Assembly (NCBI GenBank): GCA_900553885.1
Contig: USFD01000002.1
Location: forward strand, 5,485-69,484
Reading direction: 5' to 3'
DNA length: 64,000 bases
Source: an uncultured Ruminococcus sp.
Lineage (GTDB): Bacteria > Bacillota > Clostridia > Lachnospirales > Lachnospiraceae
Translations under genes and position numbers: made by a program
The notes under the pieces: model-generated
What the model saw: only the letters and a program-made list of their open reading frames with translations
Told to the model about the DNA's origin: nothing
Database searches by the model: none
In this document: piece by piece, positions 25,301 through 32,072 of the stretch
How the letters are laid out: each line of letters opens with the position of its first letter
Numbering within the stretch: the stretch's first letter is position 1

Positions 25301-26319
25301 CCGTTCCGGATGAAGGCTATGAGCTTGCAGGCCTGCAGGTGAACGGACAGGATATTTCAGGAAACAGCTTTGTCATGCCCGAAGAAGACGCAGTTATTAC
25401 GGCTGTTTTTGTAGCGGACAATACGGTATCAGAACTTTTGATCACATCAATGCCGGCCCGGCTGAACTATCATACAGATGAAGAACTGGATCTGGGAGGG
25501 CTGGTTCTGGAGGCTGTTTATGAAGATGGAAGCAGAACGGAAGTTACGGCCGGATATGAAGTTTCGGATGTAGATATGAGCACACCGGGAGAAAAAACGG
25601 TAACGATCAGCTACGGAGGCCGGACAGTCAGCTTTACTGTTGCTGTTACAGAAGAGACGGAGGAACCGGAGCAGCCGGAAGTAGAGTCTCTTACTGTGAA
25701 AGCGCCGGATCAGACCGAATATAAGATCGGAGATCCTCTGAATCTGGACGGTATGACGGTTACGGCACATTACAGCGACGGCAGTCAGACCGTGGTGAAA
25801 GATTATCAGGTGACAGGGTTCAGCTCCGATACAGCCGGAGAAAAAACGATCACTGTAAGCTATACGGAAAATAGCGTTACGGTAACGGACAGTTTTACCG
25901 TAACTGTAAGCAGTGCAGAAGAGACTCCCGGCAGCGGAGAGGAAAATCCCGGCAGCGGAGAGGAGAACCCCGGCGGTACAGGAGAGGAACCCGGCAGCGG
26001 AGAGGAGACTCCCGGCAGCGGGGAGGAACCCGGCAGCGGAGAGGAGAACCCCGGCGGTACAGGAGAGACTCCCGGCAGCGGAGAGCAGAAACCCGGCAGT
26101 ACGCAGGAACAGCCTGGAAATACAGACCGGCAGCCGGATGCTTCTGATTCCCGGCCCGGAAGTACAGAAAATCCCGGCGGCGGAAACAATGACCAAAGCG
26201 GAAATTCCAGCCCGAAGACCGGCGATTCGCTGTCTGTTATAAGGGAGACTGCACTGTGCGTGATCTGCATTGCGGCAATCGGCGGCGTGTCTGTGCTCAG
26301 AAGAAAAAGAAGATCATAA
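22348..26319 (+). CDS. Large wall-anchored sialidase-fold protein with duplicated lectin-like and Ig-like modules
   Basis: 1323 residues; the start is GTG at 22348 or 22351, with the latter better spaced from AAGGAAGG. The signal peptide ends near VSAAP. Module order: a ricin-like beta-trefoil (about 30-190, with ADNQLWGFEY); a short beta-repeat domain (about 195-260); a bacterial Ig-like domain (about 262-340); then a beta-propeller of sialidase/BNR type (about 345-730) with Asp-box-like motifs STDYGENW, SGDMGRTW and TTDGKNW. After that come a second trefoil (about 810-985, ADNQLWGLDY), a second beta-repeat, two more Ig-like domains, a Gly/Ser/Glu-rich linker, SPKTGD, a membrane helix and RRKRRS. 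The end is a sortase signal with Ser for Leu. An exo-glycosidase acting on host or dietary glycans is likely, but the substrate is unknown. Confidence 0.8.
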   Translation: MVKKGRLKKCLSGILAMAVAAAGMIELPVSAAPMEPEENPRFINSAEASDQWWCMPSFSTDEGTGLFEFNRNSEPVEANKTHATYQWVLEPAGEMGLYRIRCQNSGMYLTADSFKERAQVVQTASPGNAALWEVNEVRDGLFCVINFQTGMAITRGAVGEYGLPTDVYEVQTAYTGADNQLWGFEYYSEKELHSVTVDPGIQNGTVTANYRHTVSGETVFLTVTPDPGYEMTEDTLTVNGEAVPGTSFVMPDADVTVTAEFEVSEITGISVKTQPDKTEYSLDEALDLTGLVLEAEYPDGSTRDITAGYQISRVDMSRPGTKEVTVTYAGRTAVLEIQVLAGENYTTSGVIYSAPSSSYFDPARPSSRNSVLSPRGLQLKYQDNEADNGKMLVTWETSVVELLPERQGKFLPIYESTDYGENWTEVGRIVEDTEKQDWPGDWEIENCPHIFELPADVGEMKKGGIVAVMDVCPRDLSLTYMDMYYSGDMGRTWEYVSTLVDDATNNYMGYDPVWEPFILYDPVTEALVVYYSDERDPRYGQKLVLQYTTDGKNWSEVIDVVAQTDTSMRPGMPVVAQMENGYYVMVFEGVGLNADGAGGQAGLPCNYKISLYPNDPIHWDAADIGYTFAYGGNPYVATLPDGHIVMNVGTQSPVYINTQKDLSGVFLTYPSGVPDGYNRQFIMIDDGTEKGALMTLSCEYPDTGRPNSIKWGKLDLNTVTIPDTKATLYDINISEETSSAVNVWPKAGPVIAGADQYFMIQPRRGHQISRVLVNGQEVHLYNSWIKVPAVNADIDLTVETTQASSEARIINTKEDPQFYLVPPGYSMVDGREIFEWTLENNIHFYWTLEPDAGTGAYRIKNMNTNMYLSVKDGSTAEGANIIQTMNTGDASLWELNEAEDGWFSIINYNSGLAVTRGEPGAYEGPNERFAIQTEYTGADNQLWGLDYVLEDTQLYSVTIDSAVQNGTVTANHKNAACGETVFVSAVPDEGYELAGLQVNGQDISGNSFVMPEEDAVITAVFVADNTVSELLITSMPARLNYHTDEELDLGGLVLEAVYEDGSRTEVTAGYEVSDVDMSTPGEKTVTISYGGRTVSFTVAVTEETEEPEQPEVESLTVKAPDQTEYKIGDPLNLDGMTVTAHYSDGSQTVVKDYQVTGFSSDTAGEKTITVSYTENSVTVTDSFTVTVSSAEETPGSGEENPGSGEENPGGTGEEPGSGEETPGSGEEPGSGEENPGGTGETPGSGEQKPGSTQEQPGNTDRQPDASDSRPGSTENPGGGNNDQSGNSSPKTGDSLSVIRETALCVICIAAIGGVSVLRRKRRS
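25918..26115 (+). repeat. In-gene GSGEE(N/T)PG-type tandem repeats
   Basis: Imperfect 15- to 24-bp units of GGCAGCGGAGAGGA and CCCGGCGGTACAGGAGAG encode a hydrophilic wall-spanning linker just before the sortase signal. Length variation between strains is likely. Confidence 0.8.
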
Positions 26320-26333
26320 TAATCAGCATAATA

Positions 26334-26530
26334 CAGCGGAAACCCGTCAGCCTTTCGACTGACGGGTTTCCGTTGTTTTTATAGTTATTAAAGGAATGAG
26401 AGTAAAGTGCGACATCCCGGTCCCCCGGGATGCCATTACTTTATGAGGGGGGAGATAGTTGTTTTATCAACTATCTGGCTCTCAGTATAATGAGCAAATG
26501 TGTCAAAAATATGATTAAACTCTAAAAGAA
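26334..26530 (-). ncRNA. Structured repeat copy 3 (candidate small RNA read on the minus strand)
   Basis: Same order of parts as at 9422 and 18317. Hairpin A is 26334-26376 (AAACCCGTCAG/CTGACGGGTTT). Hairpin B here is a different, longer stem, CATCCCGG/CCGGGATG, inside the same AAAGT/ACTTT frame. Six Gs and hairpin C with one extra T in the loop follow, then AGTATA at 26484-26489 and TGTCAA at 26501-26506, again 11 nt apart. The changed but still paired hairpin B shows selection on structure. Hairpin A also can end the surface-protein gene on the plus strand. Confidence 0.6.
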
Positions 26531-26553
26531 ATCGAAAAAAGATTATGATTTTC

Positions 26554-27381
26554 TTAAGTTGTATCTTTTTCCGGAATACGAATGGTATCTCCGGCATAGA
26601 TCTGATCCGGGTTGGAAATGTGGTTCAGCTCTGCCAGAGCGGATACGGTTGTTCCGAATCGGTCGGCAATTTTGCTCAGAGTATCCCCGGGACGAAGCAC
26701 ATAAGTAACATAGTCCGGTTCATGGACGGAGGACGGCCGGGAAGGCCTTTCGGAGAGATGATTCAGTCCGGCCTTTCTGATGATATAAGGATAATCCGTA
26801 AATCCCCGGTCAAGGTCCACATCTCCTTTGATACCCGGCACACTGCCCTGGCTGCTGTACTGCCATATACCGCAGCTGGTGCCGTCGAAACGGTCGCTGT
26901 AGCGGGCGTACCAGAGAGCATAGCGCTTTCGGAGATCATTTCCCAGATAGGTGTCTATAAAGTTCCGGTTGCTGTAAAACATGGAAAAGTAGCCCTTCTC
27001 CTCCACACGGCTGCAGAAACTCCGGACCAGCTTCCGGGCCAGAGCAGCGGTAAATGGAGTGCCCTGTTTCCGGATATAATCCGCGGAAGCTTCTTCAATA
27101 TCATAGCACACGGGATATTCCAGACAGAAGGGAGACACTGTTTTGATGCAGCTGTCGGCCTCTGCGGCCGCTTCGGAGGGAGTTGCGGCATAGCAGAACC
27201 AGTACGCGCCGAATGGCAGCCCGATCCGGCTGCATTCGGATGCATTGCGGCGGAAACGCCGGTCTTCTGTTCCGGCGCCATATCCGGCGCGGAGCATGGC
27301 AAAACGGTAACCGGCTGCTTTTACCCGCTCCCAGTCGATTTCTCCCTGAAATTCGCTGACGTCAAGTCCTTGTATACTCAT
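26554..27381 (-). CDS. GH25 muramidase with C-terminal LysM domain
   Basis: 275 residues. Residues 1-190 are a GH25 domain: GLDVSEFQGEIDW with the first catalytic aspartate, YPVCYDIEEA with the D-x-E pair, and ALWYARYSDRF and GIWQYSSQG as later blocks. Residues about 222-268 are one LysM peptidoglycan-binding motif (YVLRPGDTLSKIADRFGTTV ... NPDQIYAGDTIRIPE). There is no signal peptide, so export would need lysis, a holin or a non-classical route; the layout is that of a phage or spore-type endolysin. No other phage genes are nearby. Confidence 0.88.
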   Translation of the reverse strand: MSIQGLDVSEFQGEIDWERVKAAGYRFAMLRAGYGAGTEDRRFRRNASECSRIGLPFGAYWFCYAATPSEAAAEADSCIKTVSPFCLEYPVCYDIEEASADYIRKQGTPFTAALARKLVRSFCSRVEEKGYFSMFYSNRNFIDTYLGNDLRKRYALWYARYSDRFDGTSCGIWQYSSQGSVPGIKGDVDLDRGFTDYPYIIRKAGLNHLSERPSRPSSVHEPDYVTYVLRPGDTLSKIADRFGTTVSALAELNHISNPDQIYAGDTIRIPEKDTT

Positions 27382-27542
27382 AGAAATACCTCTTTTTGAA
27401 TAAACAGCATCACATCTGGCAAAAGTTAGTGTATAATAATTAATGATACGGCTCTGTAAAATGCCGCATCGGCTGATGGTTTACAGAGATGCTGGATTAC
27501 TTATGATATATTATATGTAAAACAGAGGGGAAAGGTGATTGT

Positions 27543-28370
27543 ATGAAAAGGTGGAAAGTGATTCTGGCCGCGGCGGTTCTGGCGCTGGCTGCGGCGGGGT
27601 GTTCTTCGGAGCCGGAAAAAGAAGAACAGCCGAAAAAAAAGGTTGCGGATCTTGTGATCGAAGTGGACGGACAGGACAAGAAGCAGGAGACTGAGACGAA
27701 GGAAAAGAAAGAAGAAGAAAAGGAGCCGGAGAAGCAGAACAGGACCCAGACAGTGGTTCTTGATCCGGGACATTCAGCCGTGGTCGCAGAAGGAACAGAG
27801 CCTCTCGGCCCCGGATCTACAGAAAACAAGGCGGCAGATACTTCCGGAACTTCGGGAACTGCCAGCGGTCTTGCCGAGTATGAACTGACGCTTACGGTCA
27901 GCCGGAAACTAAGAGATGAACTTCAGGACAGAGGCTATACGGTACTTATGACCAGAGAGTCAAATGATGTGCCGGTAAGCTGTATTGAAAGAGTCGATGT
28001 TGCCAATAATGCAGAGGCAGACGCTTTTGTCAGAATCCATGCCAACGGGTCGGAGGATTCTTCGGTGAAAGGAGCTATGACAATCTGTATTACGCCGGAC
28101 AATCCGTTCTATCCGGAACTCTATGAACAGGCAAGAGCGCTGTCGGATGCTATCATCAATAATCTGAGCGAAGCTACAGGATGTGAGAACGACGGCGTGT
28201 GGGAGACGGATTCAATGAGCGGCAATAACTGGAGCCAGGTTCCGGCCACAATTGTGGAGATGGGATATATGACAAATCCGGAAGAAGACGCCCTTATGGC
28301 GACAGATGATTATCAGAATAAGATTGTCCGGGGCATCGCGGATGGAATAGATCAGTATTTCGGCTATTAA
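27543..28370 (+). CDS. N-acetylmuramoyl-L-alanine amidase lipoprotein
   Basis: 275 residues. The lipoprotein signal ends ALAAAGC; then comes a lysine/glutamate-rich linker (about 25-75) and an Amidase_3 catalytic domain. Seen: VVLDPGHSA with the first zinc histidine, GLAEYELTL with the zinc glutamate, FVRIHANGS with the second zinc histidine, and VEMGYMTNPEED with the catalytic glutamate. It cuts the amide between muramic acid and the stem peptide. It is divergent from the GH25-LysM gene, with about 160 nt between them. Confidence 0.92.
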   Translation: MKRWKVILAAAVLALAAAGCSSEPEKEEQPKKKVADLVIEVDGQDKKQETETKEKKEEEKEPEKQNRTQTVVLDPGHSAVVAEGTEPLGPGSTENKAADTSGTSGTASGLAEYELTLTVSRKLRDELQDRGYTVLMTRESNDVPVSCIERVDVANNAEADAFVRIHANGSEDSSVKGAMTICITPDNPFYPELYEQARALSDAIINNLSEATGCENDGVWETDSMSGNNWSQVPATIVEMGYMTNPEEDALMATDDYQNKIVRGIADGIDQYFGY

Positions 28371-28385
28371 AAAATTTCAGAAAAA

Positions 28386-28438
28386 GAGAAGACCAGTGTG
28401 TGTCTGAAATCAGACGGAGGAGCTGGTCTTCTTTTTTA
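28386..28438 (+). terminator. Terminator after the amidase
   Basis: AGAAGACCAG (28387-28396) pairs with CTGGTCTTCT (28423-28432), followed by six T. The loop holds a second small stem TCTGA/TCAGA. Confidence 0.88.
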
Positions 28439-28518
28439 TGCTTTCCGGAGCGTTTTCAAGTGCAGTGCGGCCAGCAATAAATGTGGAGAAAATTATAAAA
28501 AATCAGGAATTTTTTCTA

Positions 28519-28547
28519 TTGTCTGCCCTGGGCTTTCCCAATATAAT
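28519..28547 (+). promoter_or_regulatory. Promoter of the AraC-type regulator, long 5' leader
   Basis: TTGTCT (28519-28524), 17 nt, TATAAT (28542-28547). The next start codon is at 28745, giving a leader of about 190 nt. Apart from this promoter and the preceding terminator I see no gene or clear structure in 28439-28744. Confidence 0.6.
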
Positions 28548-28744
28548 AGTATCTGACGGTATTTTAGCAGCAGGAAATGGTGAAGAAGACGGTGGCGGTT
28601 TCCGTCATGCCCCGGCCAATGCAAATCCTGTGGCGGCCGGCGTATATGCGGGGATCCGGAAAGGAGCACAGGCTTCTCCATAATGAAGAAACAAAAGGAT
28701 GGAAATACCGCGGTCAGAAGCCGAACCATGAAAAGAGGGAGTTT

Positions 28745-29575
28745 ATGAGATTTTCGCATGAGCTGATTGTTCCGGAGGAGGGATTTCCCTTCAAACTTTT
28801 TCTGTTTGAAGGCTGGAACGGAAATTATTTCCGGGAGAAGCACTGGCATCGTTCGATAGAAATATTTGCCGTATGTCAGGGAGAACTGGGATTTTTTGTG
28901 GATGACAGAATGTGGCAGCTCAAAGCAGATGAATTTATCATTGTAAATTCCAATGAGGTTCACTCCATTGACGCGCCCCGGCCCAATGAGACGATTGTCC
29001 TTCAGATTCCTCTTAATATGTTCGAGGGATATTTTACGGAAGAGCAGTTTATCTGGTTTACCCATGAGCCCGGGAAAAAAGATGAGCGGTTTATGGAACT
29101 GATAAAAGAGCTGTTCCGGGTTTACACGGAGAAACAAATCGGCTATAATTTGAAGGTGAAAAGTATTTTCTATAATATCATGTATTTCCTTGTAAAGGAG
29201 TACCGGCTGATGGAGATTGATCAGGATTCGGTGAGAAAAAACAGAAATCTGAACCGGCTGTCGTCTATCACGTCTTATATGAAGGACAATTATGCCGGAG
29301 AACTGACTCTTGAGGCTGTGGCCCGGGTTTTCGGGTATTCGCCTACTTATCTTTCCAGAATGTTCCAGAAGTATGCCGGGATTACCTTTAAAAGTTATCT
29401 CCAGAGCATCCGGCTGGGATATGCGTTGAAAGATCTGGAGAGCGGGAAGTACAGTATTACGGAAACGGCTCTTCGGAATGGATTTTCAGGGAGTAAAGGC
29501 CTGGCCCGGGCATTCCGGAAAAAATATGGAATGCTGCCAAGCGAATATCGTGAAAAGACAGGAAATGGGCATTAA
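28745..29575 (+). CDS. AraC-family transcriptional regulator with cupin sensor domain
   Basis: 276 residues from the ATG at 28745 behind AAAGAGGGAG; an open frame back to 28577 lacks a ribosome binding site. The N-terminal half is a cupin-type sugar-sensing domain (HWHRSIEIFAVCQGELGFFVDD, then IIVNSNEVHSI). The C-terminal half holds two helix-turn-helix motifs (LTLEAVARVFGYSPTYLSRMFQKYAG and SITETALRNGFSGSKGLARAFRKKYG). The next genes encode DUF4867, a sugar isomerase and a xylulokinase, so it most likely activates them in response to a pentose or deoxysugar. Confidence 0.88.
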   Translation: MRFSHELIVPEEGFPFKLFLFEGWNGNYFREKHWHRSIEIFAVCQGELGFFVDDRMWQLKADEFIIVNSNEVHSIDAPRPNETIVLQIPLNMFEGYFTEEQFIWFTHEPGKKDERFMELIKELFRVYTEKQIGYNLKVKSIFYNIMYFLVKEYRLMEIDQDSVRKNRNLNRLSSITSYMKDNYAGELTLEAVARVFGYSPTYLSRMFQKYAGITFKSYLQSIRLGYALKDLESGKYSITETALRNGFSGSKGLARAFRKKYGMLPSEYREKTGNGH

Positions 29576-29716
29576 ATGGCTAATTTTTTGGTCGAAAAGA
29601 TGCCCTTAAGTTGATAAAATGACCTCACAGACCTGCAGATGCAGGGAGAGCGGAACGGAGCTGCCGGACAGGCAGGCCCGGAAGAAAAACACCGCATACA
29701 TAAGGAGGTCAGAAAA

Positions 29717-30331
29717 TTGGAAATTAAACAGTTGACAGATGCGTCCTTTGGCAAGTATGGAAGAGTGCTGACAGAGTTTCCTTTTGAGAAGATCTTAAAG
29801 GAGATGGAGCATACGCCGCTTCCGGAGGATGTTATCTATGTGGCCTCAGTGGAAGAGCTGGAAGCTCTGCCCGAGGCTGAGGCAGTAAGCCAGATAGGAT
29901 TTGGCGGACTGCCGGTTCAGATCGGTTACTGCAACGGAGATAACGACAGACTGAATGCGGTGGAATACCACAGAAGTTCGGAGATCGACATCGCAGTCAC
30001 GGATCTGATTCTTCTGCTTGGGTGCCAGCAGGATATCCGGGAAGGGTATGTGTATGACACATCACAGATCGAAGCATTTTTTGTGCCTGCCGCGACAGCG
30101 GTGGAGCTTTATGCGACGACTCTCCACTACGCGCCGTGCACGGCCCGGGAAGGCGGATTCCGCTGCGCGATTATCCTGCCGAAGGGAACCAATGATGCGC
30201 TTTCCTTCAAGACATCCGAAGAGGGAGAAAACCGTCTGCTTGCAGCGGTAAACAAGTGGCTGATTGCCCACGAGGAAGCAGGAATCGAAGGAGCTTTCTG
30301 CGGACTTCAGGGCGAGAATCCTCACGTATAG
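29717..30331 (+). CDS. DUF4867 family protein
   Basis: 204 residues. The TTG at 29717 is chosen as start because AAGGAGG lies exactly 8 nt before it; no ATG is near. DUF4867-type segments: FGGLPVQIGYCNGDNDRLNAVEYHRSSEID in the middle and RCAIILPKGTNDALSF near the end. The pattern of a histidine in EYHRSSE and glutamates around it suggests a cupin-like fold, possibly a metal-binding sugar isomerase or epimerase, but the activity is not established as far as I know. It sits just before the isomerase and kinase genes of the same operon. Confidence 0.75.
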   Translation: MEIKQLTDASFGKYGRVLTEFPFEKILKEMEHTPLPEDVIYVASVEELEALPEAEAVSQIGFGGLPVQIGYCNGDNDRLNAVEYHRSSEIDIAVTDLILLLGCQQDIREGYVYDTSQIEAFFVPAATAVELYATTLHYAPCTAREGGFRCAIILPKGTNDALSFKTSEEGENRLLAAVNKWLIAHEEAGIEGAFCGLQGENPHV

Positions 30332-30436
30332 GCTGCCGGCAGAAGGAAAAGGCGGATATCACCGCCTCAAAAACAAAATAGGCAGAGCGGTTCAGAAAGA
30401 AAGCCGCAGGCAGGAAAGAAAGAGAGGATAAAAATT

Positions 30437-31921
30437 ATGAACAATATGCCTGAATTAAAAATCGGAGTTGTTGCAGTGAGCAGAGACTGCTTCCCGGAGA
30501 GTCTGTCCGTAAACAGGAGAAAAGCGCTGATTGACGCGTACACAAAGAAATACGGTGAGGGAACAGTTTATGAATGTCCGATCTGTATCGTAGAAAGCGA
30601 GATCCATATGGTACAGGCCCTTGAGGATGTTAAGAAAGCCGGATGCAATGCACTGGTTGTATATCTTGGAAACTTCGGACCGGAGATTTCCGAGACTCTG
30701 CTTGCAAAGCACTTTGAAGGACCGAAGATGTTTATTGCAGCAGCAGAGGAGTCCCAGAACGACCTTCTTGACGGACGTGGAGACGCATACTGCGGTATGC
30801 TCAACGCAAGCTACAACTTAAAGCTCAGAGGAATTAAGGCGTATATTCCGGAGTATCCGGTAGGAACAGCTGAGGAATGTGCTGATATGATCCATGAGTT
30901 CGAGCCCATCGCACGTGCGGTATACGCGCTGAACAACCTGAAGATCATCAGCTTCGGACCGCGTCCGCTGAACTTCCTTGCATGTAACGCACCGATTCAG
31001 CAGCTTTACAACATCGGCGTTGAGATCGAGGAAAACTCAGAGCTTGACCTTTTCGAGGCATTCAACAAACATGCGGGAGACGAGAGAATTCCGGAAGTTG
31101 TAAAAGATATGGAAGCAGAGCTGGGCGAAGGCAATAAGAAACCGGCAGTTCTTGCAAAACTTGCTCAGTATGAGCTGACTCTGAAAGACTGGATCGAGGA
31201 GCACAGAGGATATCGCAAATTCGTTGCAATCGCTGGAAAATGCTGGCCGGCATTCCAGACACAGTTCGGATTTGTTCCCTGCTATGTAAACAGCCGTCTG
31301 ACAGCTCAGGGTATTCCGGTATCCTGTGAAGTTGATATTTACGGATGCTTAAGCGAGTTCATCGGAACAGTTGTAAGCCAGGATGCTGTAACGCTTCTTG
31401 ACATCAACAACTCTGTACCGGCTGACATGTACAAAGAGAGCATCGAAGGCAAGTTCCCGTATACACACAAAGATACATTCATGGCATTCCACTGCGGAAA
31501 TACAGCTTCCAGCAAGCTGACATCCTGCGAGATGAAATACCAGAAGATCATGGCAAGAACACTTCCGGAGGAAGTTACTCAGGGAACACTGGAAGGAGAT
31601 ATCAAACCTGGCGACATCACATTCTACCGTCTGCAGAGCACATCTGACAATGTGCTGCGCGCATACGTTGCACAGGGCGAGATTCTTCCGGTTGCTACAA
31701 AATCCTTCGGTTCCATCGGTGTATTTGCAATTCCGGAGATGGGAAGATTCTACCGTCACGTACTGATCGAGAAGAACTATCCGCATCACGGAGCAGTTGC
31801 TTTCGGCCACTATGGAAAAGCTCTGTTCGAAGTATTCAAATACATCGGAGTTCCGGTAGAAGAGATCGGATACAACCAGCCGGCAGGCGTAAGATACCCG
31901 ACAGAGAATCCGTGGGGATAA
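30437..31921 (+). CDS. L-fucose/L-arabinose isomerase-family protein
   Basis: 494 residues, an aldose-ketose isomerase of the fucose/arabinose isomerase fold. Conserved blocks: LVVYLGNFGPEI, AKCW-type block AGKCWPAFQTQFG, CEVDIYGCLSEF, LLDINNSVPAD, and HCGNTASSKL, with the metal-binding acids and histidine spread among them. Codon use here is markedly tuned (few rare codons), typical of a highly expressed gene. With DUF4867 before and a xylulokinase after, it likely converts an aldose (perhaps D-arabinose, L-fucose or a related sugar) into the ketose that the kinase phosphorylates. The exact sugar cannot be read from the sequence. Confidence 0.8.
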   Translation: MNNMPELKIGVVAVSRDCFPESLSVNRRKALIDAYTKKYGEGTVYECPICIVESEIHMVQALEDVKKAGCNALVVYLGNFGPEISETLLAKHFEGPKMFIAAAEESQNDLLDGRGDAYCGMLNASYNLKLRGIKAYIPEYPVGTAEECADMIHEFEPIARAVYALNNLKIISFGPRPLNFLACNAPIQQLYNIGVEIEENSELDLFEAFNKHAGDERIPEVVKDMEAELGEGNKKPAVLAKLAQYELTLKDWIEEHRGYRKFVAIAGKCWPAFQTQFGFVPCYVNSRLTAQGIPVSCEVDIYGCLSEFIGTVVSQDAVTLLDINNSVPADMYKESIEGKFPYTHKDTFMAFHCGNTASSKLTSCEMKYQKIMARTLPEEVTQGTLEGDIKPGDITFYRLQSTSDNVLRAYVAQGEILPVATKSFGSIGVFAIPEMGRFYRHVLIEKNYPHHGAVAFGHYGKALFEVFKYIGVPVEEIGYNQPAGVRYPTENPWG

Positions 31922-31996
31922 TTTTTCGGGAAACCTGCGGAGACAATCTGCAGTTGGCATTTCAGATTAAGTAACAGATAATAAAAGAAAAGAGGC

Positions 31997-32034
31997 CGGC
32001 CGCGTCAGCTTGAGAAGCGACGCGGCCGTTTCTT
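31997..32034 (+). terminator. Stem-loop between isomerase and kinase genes
   Basis: CGGCCGCGTC (31997-32006) pairs perfectly with GACGCGGCCG (32019-32028), followed by TTTCTT. The weak U-tract suggests partial termination or RNA-end protection, lowering kinase expression relative to the isomerase. Confidence 0.65.
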
Positions 32035-32072
32035 AAAAAAGCCGCATCTGCGGCAAAAGCAGGAGGTAAGGC

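Noticed and set aside
26545..27399. Plus-strand open frame (284 codons) opposite the GH25-LysM gene
   Set aside because: Shadow of a gene with clear catalytic and LysM motifs on the other strand.
28438..28683. Open frame of 81 codons before the AraC gene
   Set aside because: Contains the promoter of the AraC gene and lacks a ribosome binding site.
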